64,000 nucleotides of DNA from RBG-16-66-20 sp049651845 (GTDB lineage Bacteria; Pseudomonadota; Gammaproteobacteria; Burkholderiales; SG8-39). Within the stretch, counting starts at the first letter, position 1. Every line of letters begins with the position of its first letter. The stretch is from assembly GCA_049651845.1 (NCBI GenBank), contig JBASCW010000038.1, positions 24,057-88,056 on the forward strand, in the 5' to 3' direction. The notes beneath the pieces are model-generated. The model did not search any database and was not told the origin of the DNA. It saw only the letters and a list, made by a program, of their open reading frames with translations. Position numbers and translations under genes: made by a program. This document shows, in pieces, positions 1 to 7,991 of the stretch.

Positions 1-2556
1 GAGCCGCAGGGCGCGCGGCGCTTCGCGCAGGGGCTCGAGGAGATCCTCGTCATCGAGGAAAAGCGCCAGCTCATCGAGTACCAGATCAAGGAGGAGCTCT
101 ACACCTGGAAGGAAGGCGAGCGCGCGCCGCGCGTGGTCGGCAAGTTCGACGACAACGGCGAATGGAGCCGCGCCGAGGGCCAGCCCGCCGGGACCTGGCT
201 GCTGCCTGCGCACTACGAGCACAACCCGGCGATCGTCGCCAAGGCCATTGCGCAGCGGCTGGTGAAGCTGAACCTGGCTTCCCGCCTGGGAAGCCGCTTC
301 AAGGAGCGGCTCGCGTTCCTGGAGTTCAAGGAGAAGGCGCTCGCCAAGCCGCGCGTCACCACGGTGCGCCAGCCCTATTTCTGCTCCGGCTGCCCGCACA
401 ACACTTCGACGCGGGTGCCCGAGGGCAGCCGCGCCACCGCCGGCATCGGCTGCCACTTCATGGCGGTCTGGATGGACAGGAGCACTTCGACTTTCACTCA
501 CATGGGCGCGGAGGGCGCGCCCTGGATCGGCCAGGCGCCGTTCACCGAGGAAAAGCACATCTTCGCCAACCTCGGCGACGGCACCTACTTCCATTCCGGC
601 CTGATGGCGATCCGCGCCGCGGTGGCCGCCAAGGTCACCATGACCTACAAGATCCTCTACAACGACGCGGTGGCGATGACCGGCGGCCAGCACCACGACG
701 GCCCGCTCGACCCGGCGATGATCTCGCGGCAGATCGCCGCCGAGGGAGTGAAGCCGATCGTCATCGTGACCGACGAGCCGGAGAAGTATCCTGCCGGGAC
801 GGACTGGGCGCCGGGCGTGACGATCCGGCACCGCGACGAGCTGGACGCGGTGCAGCGCGAGCTGCGCGAGCAGCCCGGGGTGTCCGCGCTGATCTACGAC
901 CAGACCTGCGCCTCCGAGAAGCGCCGGCGCCGCAAGCGCAACGCCTATCCCGATCCGGCGCGGCGCGCGGTGATCAACGAGATGGTCTGCGAGGGCTGCG
1001 GCGACTGCAGCACCAAGTCCAACTGCCTGTCGGTCGAGCCGCTGGAGACCGAGTTCGGCCGCAAGCGCGCGATCAACCAGTCCACCTGCAACAAGGACTT
1101 CTCCTGCCTGAAGGGCTTCTGCCCGAGCTTCGTCACGGTGGAAGGCGGGCGGCTGAAAAAGGGCAAGTCCGGCGTGGCTTCTCCGGGGGAGTCGTTTTCT
1201 CTTGAGGAACCCGCAATTCCATCGCTGCAAGAGCCCTTTGGAATCCTCGTCACCGGCATCGGCGGCACGGGCGTGATCACCATCGGCCAGATCCTCGGCA
1301 TGGCGGCGCACCTGGAGGCGAAGGGCGTGTCGGTGCTCGACATGTCGGGCCTCGCGCAGAAGTACGGCGCGGTGATGTCGCACGTGAAGATCGCGGCGGG
1401 CCCGAACGAGGTCCACGTCGCGCGCCTGGGCACGGGCGACGCGCGCCTGGTGATCGGCTGCGACCTGGTGGTCACCGCGACCGGCGACGCGCTCGACAAG
1501 ATGCATGCGCACAAGACGCGCGCGCTGGTGAACGCCACCACCACGCCGACCGCGGCCTTCGTGAAGAACCCCGACTGGCAGCTGCCGGGCTCGAACCTGC
1601 AGCAGGACGTGCTGGAGGCCTGCGGCGGCAAGGGGGCGGAGTTCGTGCCGGCGGCCGAGATCGCCACCGCGCTGATGGGCGATTCGATCGCCACCAACAT
1701 GTTCATGCTCGGCTACGCCTGGCAGAAGGGCTGGGTGCCGCTCGGGCGCGAAGCCATCGAGCGCGCGATCGAGCTGAACGGCGTCGCGGTGGCCTTCAAC
1801 CAGCAGTCCTTCGTCTGGGGCCGGCGCGCGGCGGTGGACCTGGAGCGCGTGCGCCGCCTCGCGCTGCCGGCCGAGGTGATCCCGATCGAGCAGCATTTCT
1901 CGCGCAACCTGGAGGAACTGGTCGAGCGGCGCTCGCAGTTCCTGACCGCCTATCAGGACGCTGCGTATGCACGGAGGTATCGCGCTCTCGTTCTCAAGGT
2001 CAAGAACGCCGAACAAGAAAGAAATAACTCTACGAAACTTTCCGAAGCGGTCGCGCGCTACTACGCCAAACTGCTCGCCTACAAGGACGAGTACGAGGTC
2101 GCGCGCCTCTACAGCGACGGCGCCTTCCGCAGGAAGATCGAGGGCATGTTCGAGGGCGGCTACAAGCTCGTGTTCCACCTCGCGCCGCCGCTGCTCGCCA
2201 AGCCGGACCCGCGCACGGGAGAGCCCGGGAAAATGCAGTTCGGGGGCTGGGTGCTGAGCCTGTTCAGGATTCTTTCGAGCTTGAAAGGACTTCGCGGCAC
2301 GGCGCTCGACATCTTCGGCCGCACCGAGGAGCGGCGCATGGAGCGCGCGCTGATCGCCGAGTACGAGCAGACGGTCGAGGCACTGCTCGCCGGCCTCACG
2401 CGTGACAACCATGCGCTCGCGGTCGAAATCGCCTCGCTGCCGGAAACGATCCGCGGCTACGGCCACATCAAGGCCAAGAGCGTGCAGGCAGCGCGCGCCA
2501 GGCGCGAGGAGCTGCTCGCGCGCTACCGCTCGGCGCCCGTACGCGCGGCTGCCTGA
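1..2556 (+). CDS. Indolepyruvate ferredoxin oxidoreductase, fused alpha/beta type (5' end outside window)
   Basis: Oxidatively decarboxylates aryl pyruvates (indolepyruvate, phenylpyruvate) to aryl-acetyl-CoA with ThDP and ferredoxin. The frame is open from the first base, so the N-terminus (probably about 300-350 residues, given the usual length near 1150-1200) lies upstream. Visible: the ThDP-domain segment with CSGCPHN (near base 380) and the GIGCHF stretch; a 4Fe-4S-type cluster CEGCGDC followed by further cysteines (near bases 985-1120); then a Rossmann-like gamma domain starting GILVTGIGGTGVITIG (near base 1240), the feature of the fused family; then the long C-terminal region typical of proteobacterial versions. 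In the same area as HPPD, HmgA and FahA it fits aromatic amino acid degradation. Family call is strong; exact substrate is not determined by sequence. Confidence 0.93.
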   Translation, partial: EPQGARRFAQGLEEILVIEEKRQLIEYQIKEELYTWKEGERAPRVVGKFDDNGEWSRAEGQPAGTWLLPAHYEHNPAIVAKAIAQRLVKLNLASRLGSRFKERLAFLEFKEKALAKPRVTTVRQPYFCSGCPHNTSTRVPEGSRATAGIGCHFMAVWMDRSTSTFTHMGAEGAPWIGQAPFTEEKHIFANLGDGTYFHSGLMAIRAAVAAKVTMTYKILYNDAVAMTGGQHHDGPLDPAMISRQIAAEGVKPIVIVTDEPEKYPAGTDWAPGVTIRHRDELDAVQRELREQPGVSALIYDQTCASEKRRRRKRNAYPDPARRAVINEMVCEGCGDCSTKSNCLSVEPLETEFGRKRAINQSTCNKDFSCLKGFCPSFVTVEGGRLKKGKSGVASPGESFSLEEPAIPSLQEPFGILVTGIGGTGVITIGQILGMAAHLEAKGVSVLDMSGLAQKYGAVMSHVKIAAGPNEVHVARLGTGDARLVIGCDLVVTATGDALDKMHAHKTRALVNATTTPTAAFVKNPDWQLPGSNLQQDVLEACGGKGAEFVPAAEIATALMGDSIATNMFMLGYAWQKGWVPLGREAIERAIELNGVAVAFNQQSFVWGRRAAVDLERVRRLALPAEVIPIEQHFSRNLEELVERRSQFLTAYQDAAYARRYRALVLKVKNAEQERNNSTKLSEAVARYYAKLLAYKDEYEVARLYSDGAFRRKIEGMFEGGYKLVFHLAPPLLAKPDPRTGEPGKMQFGGWVLSLFRILSSLKGLRGTALDIFGRTEERRMERALIAEYEQTVEALLAGLTRDNHALAVEIASLPETIRGYGHIKAKSVQAARARREELLARYRSAPVRAAA

Positions 2557-2640
2557 AAAAGGGGGTCAGAGCAACATTTCCATGCGCGATCTCTTGCTTT
2601 CAGGATTCAAGGCCGGAAATGTTGCTCTGACCCCCTTTTT
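2556..2640. repeat. Perfect 26-bp inverted repeat (REP/MITE-like) with 33-bp spacer
   Basis: The left arm (2556-2581) and right arm (2615-2640) are exact reverse complements: AAAAAGGGGGTCAGAGCAAC continuing to TTTCC, and its complement. The arm core GGGGGTCAGA recurs in a second palindrome at 43346-43374. The left arm starts on the last base of the oxidoreductase stop codon; the right arm lies inside the next coding sequence. Repeats with a GGGGTCAGA core are known as dispersed REP-like elements in proteobacteria and are often linked to REP-associated transposases; no transposase is present here. It could also fold into a long hairpin terminating the upstream transcript. Confidence 0.85.
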
Positions 2641-3163
2641 CTTGGGGCTGCTGTTCGCGGCGCCTTTGCACGCGCAGACCGAGGAGGCGCGTACGCTGGC
2701 GATCGAGGGCGGCGCGAGCGTTGCCTATACCTTGCGCAAGCACCCCGCCGACGCGCATCTCGCGTGGCCGGCGAAGGAGCTCGCGCCGACGAGCGCGCTC
2801 GACACGGCGAAGCTGCTCAACCTGCACCTGTCCGCGGGCGACATCGAGGAGGCCGCGCTGCTCTCGAACTCGCCGCGCCGCCGCTTCGAAGTGCTGCGCG
2901 AGTACCGCGAATCGGTGGGCGAGGACGAGTTCAAGCGCGTGTTCGCGCAGTACCTGGCGCCGGCCAACCAGCTCATCGCCGAGATCGCCATCGACAAGCA
3001 CCGGCTGCTGGTCTGGGATCTGCGCGAGGGCGCGACGCGGATTGCCGGGCAGTTCTTCGTCGAGATCGACGGCAAGGTGCTGATTGACGACGTGCCCAAC
3101 GACGTGCGCACGCAGCTGCGCTGGGTGCTCGAGGCCTACCGCTCTGGCAAGCTCGCGCGCTGA
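2582..3163 (+). CDS. Secreted hypothetical protein, signal peptide overlapping a repeat arm
   Basis: 193 residues. I do not recognise the family. The N-terminus reads as a Sec signal peptide: short charged start, hydrophobic run ending FLGLLFAAPLHAQ, with probable cleavage after AxA-like LHA at residue 31 or so. The mature part is acidic-helical, low in cysteine, ends with a short basic tail and shows no catalytic motif. The ATG lies between the arms of the 26-bp inverted repeat, and residues about 12-20 (GNVALTPF) are encoded by the right arm, so this start is probably a product of repeat insertion; an in-frame TTG at 2642 is a possible older start but leaves too short a leader. No clear Shine-Dalgarno sequence precedes the ATG. 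It is only 25 bp downstream of the oxidoreductase and may be cotranscribed. Confidence 0.65.
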   Translation: MRDLLLSGFKAGNVALTPFFLGLLFAAPLHAQTEEARTLAIEGGASVAYTLRKHPADAHLAWPAKELAPTSALDTAKLLNLHLSAGDIEEAALLSNSPRRRFEVLREYRESVGEDEFKRVFAQYLAPANQLIAEIAIDKHRLLVWDLREGATRIAGQFFVEIDGKVLIDDVPNDVRTQLRWVLEAYRSGKLAR

Positions 3164-3174
3164 GCGCGCCCGCC

Positions 3175-3888
3175 CTAGACCTTCAGGCTGAACGGCGTGA
3201 AGTTCGTGTGGCGGTCGTAGTAGTCCTCGTGCTCCGCGCGCTTCAGGAACGCCACCACGCGGTAGGTCACCGGCGTCATGAGGATCTCCCAGCCGGTCTT
3301 CAGCAGGTACTGCGCGATCACGACCTTGATCAGGTCCGGCGTCGCCCAGATGCCGTAGAAGGCGATGACGTAGAACAGCGCCGAATCCACGAATTCGCCG
3401 ACGATCGTCGAGCCGATGGTGCGCGTCCAGAGCCAGCGGCCCTTGCTCCAGACCTTCATCTTCGCCAGCACGTAGCTGTTGGCGAAGCTGCCGCACCAGA
3501 ATGCGATCATCGAGCCGAGCGCGATGCGCCAGGCGTTGCCGAACACCGACTCGAGCGCGGGCTGGTAGCTCTTCATGTAGTCCGACGGCCCCGGCGGCAG
3601 GCTCACCACCACCCAGGCCATGAACGAGGCGAACGCGAGAGCGCCGAAGCCCGCCCACACCACGCGCCGGTCGCGGCCGTAGCCGTAGACCTCGGTCAGG
3701 ATGTCGCCGAAGATGTAGGAAATCGGGAAGAACAGCACGCCGGCGCCGAACGGCGTCGGCCCCAGGAGCGGCAGGTCGATCACGGCCTGCTTCGCGGCGC
3801 CGATGAAGTTCGAGCAGATCAGCACCGTGACGAACGCCGCCATCACGAAATCGTAATAGCGGTAGCTCCGGGTGGAATGCGCGCTCAT
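3175..3888 (-). CDS. yhhQ: Queuosine precursor transporter, YhhQ/DUF165 family
   Basis: Inner-membrane transporter for preQ0/preQ1-type precursors feeding queuosine modification of tRNA. 237 residues, the usual family length, with about six hydrophobic segments. Family-typical stretches are visible: YYDFVMAAFVTVLICSN at the N-terminus, FPISYIFGDILTEVYGY, and the later SNxxxAKMKVWSKG and GSTIVGEFVDSALFY segments. The start codon overlaps the stop of the upstream AhpD-like gene by four bases (ATGA), so the two are translationally coupled. Family assignment is strong; the exact precursor imported is inferred from the characterised E. coli member. Confidence 0.9.
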   Translation of the reverse strand: MSAHSTRSYRYYDFVMAAFVTVLICSNFIGAAKQAVIDLPLLGPTPFGAGVLFFPISYIFGDILTEVYGYGRDRRVVWAGFGALAFASFMAWVVVSLPPGPSDYMKSYQPALESVFGNAWRIALGSMIAFWCGSFANSYVLAKMKVWSKGRWLWTRTIGSTIVGEFVDSALFYVIAFYGIWATPDLIKVVIAQYLLKTGWEILMTPVTYRVVAFLKRAEHEDYYDRHTNFTPFSLKV

Positions 3889-4427
3889 GCGCTCGAGGGC
3901 AATTTTGGCGCGTAGTCCCGCACGTCGGGATCCAGCTCCACGCGCATCGCATCGAGCATGCGCGACACGAGCGCGTAGAAGCCCGCGGTCAGGCAGAGCT
4001 CGACATACTCCGCATCGCTGAAGTGCTGCTTGGCCTCGGCATGCACCGCGTCACTGACGTCGCAGGCCATCACCGCCTCGGTGAGCGCGAGCGCCGCGCG
4101 CTCGCGAGGGTCGAAATTCAAGGCGCTACGCCAGCCGGCGAGCGCCGCGATCTTCTGCTCCTGCACGCCTGCCTTGCGCGCCATGCGCAGGTGATGCGCC
4201 CACTCGTATTCGGAGCGCGCGATCTGCGCGGTGCGCAGGATCATCAGCTCGCGCAACGCGCGCGGCGTGCGGCCGTCGTGGCGGATCGCGTTGGCGAACT
4301 CGGTCCACGCCGCGGTGAGCGCCGGATGGTTGCCGAGCGCGCGGTACAGGTTGACCGGCTCGCCCCAGAGTTCCTCGAGGCGCTTCTGCAGGGCGGGCTC
4401 GAACTGCGCGGCGGGAACGCGTTGCAT
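3885..4427 (-). CDS. Carboxymuconolactone decarboxylase (AhpD-like) family protein
   Basis: 180 residues, all-helical AhpD/CMD fold. The conserved core is visible as TPRALRELMILRTAQIARSE and EWAHHLRMARKAG, which carries the family helix with EWAHH. The usual AhpD CxxC pair is absent from that helix, so peroxidase-linked disulfide chemistry like AhpD is unlikely; members without CxxC are usually of unknown function. I chose the ATG at 4427 because the longer frame upstream is arginine-rich noise and would run into the divergent P450 gene. It is separated by 17 bp from the P450 and is coupled to the YhhQ-like gene. Confidence 0.85.
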   Translation of the reverse strand: MQRVPAAQFEPALQKRLEELWGEPVNLYRALGNHPALTAAWTEFANAIRHDGRTPRALRELMILRTAQIARSEYEWAHHLRMARKAGVQEQKIAALAGWRSALNFDPRERAALALTEAVMACDVSDAVHAEAKQHFSDAEYVELCLTAGFYALVSRMLDAMRVELDPDVRDYAPKLPSSA

Positions 4428-4432
4428 GGCGG

Positions 4433-4438
4433 CATAAT
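4433..4438 (+). promoter_or_regulatory. Candidate -10 hexamer CATAAT for the P450 gene (leaderless)
   Basis: CATAAT ends 6 bp before the ATG at 4445 in a 17-bp divergent gap. A start site at normal distance would fall on or next to the A of the ATG, giving a leaderless mRNA, and there is no Shine-Dalgarno sequence. No convincing -35 is visible. The same arrangement recurs at 19846 and 25017. Confidence 0.45.
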
Positions 4439-4444
4439 AGCCGA

Positions 4445-5659
4445 ATGATCTCGGCCGGCGCGATTGCGGACTTCCAGCTGACGCGCGTGCCGCCGGAGTT
4501 TCTCGACGATCCCTATCCGTGGTACGCCGCGCTGCGCACGCACGATCCGCTGCACGCGCTCGAGGGCGGCGGCGTGTTCCTCTCGCGCTACGACGACGCA
4601 ATCGCGATCTACCGCGAGCCGCGCGCGAGCTCTGACAAGAAGGCGGAGTTCCTCCCGAAACTCGGCAACTCGCCGCTCTACGAGCACCACACCACGAGCC
4701 TCGTGTTCAACGATCCGCCGCTGCACACGCGCGTGCGCCGCATCCTCATGGGCGCGGTGAACCAGCGCGCCATCGCGCGCATGGAGCCCGCGGTCGCACG
4801 CCTGGTCGAGGCGCTGCTCGAAGACATGGCGGCGCGCGGCGAGTGCGACTTCATCGCCGACTTCGCGGCGCAGATCCCGATCGAGGTGATCGGCAACCTG
4901 CTCGACATCCCCAAGCCGGAGCGCGGCCCGCTGCGCGCCTGGTCGATCGCCATCCTCACCGGACTGGAGCCCGCGCTCACGCCGCAGATGCTCGAGGCGG
5001 GGAACCGGGCCGTGGCCGAATTTGTCTCCTATTTGGAAACTCTCATTCAAGAGCGCAGGAAAAATCCCGGCGATCCGGAGGTCGACGTACTGACTCGGCT
5101 GATACAGGGCGAGAAGGACGGCGAGCGGCTCACCGACACCGAGCTCTACCACCAATGCATCTTCCTGCTGAACGCGGGACACGAGACGACGACCAACCTC
5201 ATCGGCAATGGTCTCTGGGCGCTTCTCAACAATGAAGACCAACTGCAGGACCTCAGAAAGGATCCTTCATCGATCAATTCGGCAATTGAAGAGATGTTGC
5301 GCTTTGACGGGCCGATCCAGCTCAACAACCGGCGCCTCACCGCGCCGGTGACCCTGGGCGGCCGGTCGCTGCCGGCCGGCACGCCGATCACCATCGGCAT
5401 CGGCGCGGCGAACCGCGATCCGGCGCAGTTCCCCGATGCCGAGCGCTTCGACGTCGCGCGCAAGCCCAACCGCCACATCGCCTTCGGCCAGGGCGACCAT
5501 GTCTGCGTCGGCATGAACGTCGCGCGCATGGAGGGCCGCATCGCTTTCTCGCGCCTGCTCGCGCGCTTCTCGCGCATCCACCTTGCCGGCACGCCCGAAC
5601 GTGACCGCCGGGTACGCTTCCGGGGCTTTCGCAAGCTCCCGGTACGGGTTGGCGGCTAG
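4445..5659 (+). CDS. Cytochrome P450
   Basis: Soluble bacterial class I P450, 404 residues. The oxygen-activation I-helix motif is AGHETTTN, the ExxR motif is EEMLR, and the heme-thiolate loop is FGQGDHVCVGMNVARMEGR with the proximal cysteine. The N-terminus has no membrane anchor. It resembles CYP107/CYP111-like proteobacterial hydroxylases, but the substrate cannot be read from the sequence. No ferredoxin or ferredoxin reductase partner is next to it. Its stop codon TAG interlocks with the stop of the convergent DAHP synthase gene (CTAG). The start follows a -10-like CATAAT by only 6 bp. Confidence 0.93.
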   Translation: MISAGAIADFQLTRVPPEFLDDPYPWYAALRTHDPLHALEGGGVFLSRYDDAIAIYREPRASSDKKAEFLPKLGNSPLYEHHTTSLVFNDPPLHTRVRRILMGAVNQRAIARMEPAVARLVEALLEDMAARGECDFIADFAAQIPIEVIGNLLDIPKPERGPLRAWSIAILTGLEPALTPQMLEAGNRAVAEFVSYLETLIQERRKNPGDPEVDVLTRLIQGEKDGERLTDTELYHQCIFLLNAGHETTTNLIGNGLWALLNNEDQLQDLRKDPSSINSAIEEMLRFDGPIQLNNRRLTAPVTLGGRSLPAGTPITIGIGAANRDPAQFPDAERFDVARKPNRHIAFGQGDHVCVGMNVARMEGRIAFSRLLARFSRIHLAGTPERDRRVRFRGFRKLPVRVGG

Positions 5660-6747
5660 GACCGGCGCTGCACGAGCGCCGCGGCGAGGTCGCGATGCGC
5701 CCGGCGCAGCAGTTCCTCGGTGCTCGCCCAATCGATGCAGGGGTCGGTGACCGAGACGCCGTAGCGCAATTGCCTGCGATCCTCGGGGATCGGCTGGCTG
5801 CCGGCCTCGATATTCGACTCCAGCATCATCCCCACGATGGACCGGTTGCCCTCCAGGATCTGGTGCGCGCAGTCATTGAACACCAGCGGCTGCAGCGTAT
5901 GGTCCTTCATGGAGTTCGCGTGCGAGCAGTCGACGACGATGTTCGGCGCGAGCTTCGCCTTGGCGAGCCCCTGTTCGGCCAGGCGCACGCTCACGGTGTC
6001 GTAGTTCGGCCGCCCGCCGCCGCCGCGCAGCACCAGGTGGCCGTACCGGTTGCCGCGGGAGCGGATCACGCTGGTCTTGCCCGCGCTGTTCACGCCGAGA
6101 AAGCCGTGCGGCAGCGCCGCCGACTTGATGGCGTTGATCGCCACCTCCAGCCCGCCGTCGGTGCCGTTCTTGAATCCGACCGGCGCCGACAGCCCGCTCG
6201 CCATCTCGCGGTGCGTCTGCGACTCGGTGGTGCGCGCGCCGATCGCATACCAGGAGATCAGCTCGGAGAGGTACTGCGGGCAGATGGGATCGAGCGCCTC
6301 GGAGCCGGTGGGCAGGCCCAGCTCGGCCAGCTGCATCAGCAGCGTCCGCGCGCGCGCGATCCCTTCGTCGATGCGGAACGAATCGTCCATGAACGGATCG
6401 TTGACGAAGCCCTTCCAGCCGACCGAGGTACGCGGCTTCTCGAAATACACGCGCATCACCACCACCAGCGAGTCGCGCACTTCGTCGGCCAGGCGCTTCA
6501 GGCGGCGCGCGTAATCGAGCGCGGCCTGCGGATCGTGGATCGAGCAGGGCCCGACCACCACGAACAGGCGCGGATCCCTGCGCTCGAGGATCGCGCGCAG
6601 CGCGTCGCGCCCCGCGCGCACGGTTGCGGCCGCGGCGTCGCTGAGCGGAATGCGGTTGTGGATCTCGTCGGGCGACGGGATCTCGGTCATCTGCTCGACG
6701 TTGACGTTGTCGAGCAGGCTCTCCAGCGCGCTGCGGGGACGATTCAT
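5656..6747 (-). CDS. aroG: 3-deoxy-7-phosphoheptulonate (DAHP) synthase, class I
   Basis: First shikimate-pathway enzyme, condensing phosphoenolpyruvate and erythrose 4-phosphate. 363 residues, normal for the AroFGH type. Visible motifs: VVVGPCSIHDP, YFEKPRTSVGWKGF (PEP/E4P site), ARTTESQTHREMASG, GFKNGTDG and DCSHANSMKD. The N-terminal extension (LLDNVNVEQMTEIPSP) matches the part that binds regulatory amino acids in this family, so feedback inhibition is likely though the effector is not predictable. The ATG at 6747 overlaps the stop of the upstream flavin monooxygenase (ATGA), so the two are coupled, which is odd because one makes aromatics and the other hydroxylates them. The longer frame upstream of 6747 is the other gene's shadow. 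Confidence 0.95.
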   Translation of the reverse strand: MNRPRSALESLLDNVNVEQMTEIPSPDEIHNRIPLSDAAAATVRAGRDALRAILERRDPRLFVVVGPCSIHDPQAALDYARRLKRLADEVRDSLVVVMRVYFEKPRTSVGWKGFVNDPFMDDSFRIDEGIARARTLLMQLAELGLPTGSEALDPICPQYLSELISWYAIGARTTESQTHREMASGLSAPVGFKNGTDGGLEVAINAIKSAALPHGFLGVNSAGKTSVIRSRGNRYGHLVLRGGGGRPNYDTVSVRLAEQGLAKAKLAPNIVVDCSHANSMKDHTLQPLVFNDCAHQILEGNRSIVGMMLESNIEAGSQPIPEDRRQLRYGVSVTDPCIDWASTEELLRRAHRDLAAALVQRRS

Positions 6748-7946
6748 GGCTTCCCGGTGTCCTGCAGCCGGCCGTCCGGCTCGATGCCGCGGTACAGCCA
6801 GTCTGCTTCCCAGGGATCGTCCGGATCGCGCCCGCGCGCGAGCTCGTTGCGCAGCTCGCGGGCGCCGCCGCCGACGTGGAACCATTCGCCGAAGAAACGC
6901 GACGACAGCACCACGCGCGCGGTGCGGTTCATGCGCTCGCGCTGGTAGGCGAGGAAGGCACGGTGGTAGTCCTCGCCCGTCGCGGCGACCTTCTCGGCCA
7001 GCACCACCGCGTCCTCGATCGCCATCTGCGCGCCCTGCGCGAGGTACTGCAGCGTCGGGTGCGCCGCGTCGCCGAGCAGCGTGACGCGGCCGTCGGTCCA
7101 GTTGGTCGCGGGTTCGCGGTCGTGCAGCACCCAGTTGCGCTCGCGCGAGACGTAGCGCAGGTTGTCGCGCACGCGCGCGTGCGTCTGCGCGAAGATTTCC
7201 TCCAGTTCATCGGGCGCACCCGCATTCGCCTCGCCGCGCCGGAAGCGCCGGCTGGCGATGGTGGCCACGTTGTTCATCACGCTGCCGCCGCGCAGCCGGT
7301 ACTGTACGAGGTGCAGGTCCGGCCCGCCCCAGATGGTCATGGTGTTGACGCGGCTGCGGTCGGCGATCTGCTCGTCGGGCACAACGCCGCGGTAGACGTA
7401 GTGCCCTGCCATGCGCGGCGCGCCGTCGCCGATCACGGCCTGGCGCGTGGGCGACCACAGGCCATCGGCGCCGATCAGCGCCGCGCCTTCATAGCTCGCG
7501 CCGTTTTCGCATAGGACGGTAACGTGGTCGCCCCGTTGACCAAATGCCTTCAGACCTCTTGAAGCCTCAAGAACGATCTCCTCGCGCTGCTTGCACGCCT
7601 GCAGCAGGCCGCCGTGCAGGTCGCGCCGGTGGATGACGAAATAGCGGAACTGGTAGCGTTCGAGGAACGCCTTGCCGAGCGAGATGCGGCTCAGCTCCTC
7701 GTTGGTGAGCGCGTCGGCGAAGATCAGCGCCTCGGGAAACACCGAGGCGGGCTCGAGCGCCTGGAGCACGCCCAGGCGGTCGAGCATGCGCGCGACGTTG
7801 GGCCCCATCTGGATGCCGTAGCCGATCTCGCCGAATTCGGCCGCCTTCTCGAGCACGCGCACGCGCCGGCCCTTGAGCGCCAGCGCGAGCGCCGCGGCCA
7901 GCCCGCCGATGCCGCCGCCCGCAATCAGTATCTCGCGCCCGCTCAT
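6744..7946 (-). CDS. FAD-dependent aromatic monooxygenase, 3-hydroxybenzoate 6-hydroxylase-like
   Basis: 400-residue class A flavoprotein hydroxylase using NAD(P)H and O2. The FAD-binding motif is GGGIGGLAAALALALKG near residue 10; the central DG-type motif is IGADGLWSPTRQ; the second FAD motif is LLGDAAHPTLQYLAQGAQM with the family GD. The segments FGEIGYGIQMGPNVARMLD and the C-terminal HVGGGARELRNEL resemble 3-hydroxybenzoate 6-monooxygenases, which make gentisate; salicylate or 6-hydroxynicotinate hydroxylases are alternatives. The ring-cleavage partner for gentisate is not next to it; the adjacent divergent operon instead cleaves homogentisate. Coupled to the DAHP synthase gene downstream. 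Confidence 0.87.
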   Translation of the reverse strand: MSGREILIAGGGIGGLAAALALALKGRRVRVLEKAAEFGEIGYGIQMGPNVARMLDRLGVLQALEPASVFPEALIFADALTNEELSRISLGKAFLERYQFRYFVIHRRDLHGGLLQACKQREEIVLEASRGLKAFGQRGDHVTVLCENGASYEGAALIGADGLWSPTRQAVIGDGAPRMAGHYVYRGVVPDEQIADRSRVNTMTIWGGPDLHLVQYRLRGGSVMNNVATIASRRFRRGEANAGAPDELEEIFAQTHARVRDNLRYVSRERNWVLHDREPATNWTDGRVTLLGDAAHPTLQYLAQGAQMAIEDAVVLAEKVAATGEDYHRAFLAYQRERMNRTARVVLSSRFFGEWFHVGGGARELRNELARGRDPDDPWEADWLYRGIEPDGRLQDTGKP

Positions 7947-7991
7947 GGTTACGCGCTATCCTTTGCCTTCGAATTCTCGTGGAGAAAGACG

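Noticed and set aside
2402..2581. Longer N-terminus for the secreted hypothetical protein
   Set aside because: The extension is Arg/Ser-rich antiphase of the oxidoreductase end and would destroy the signal peptide.
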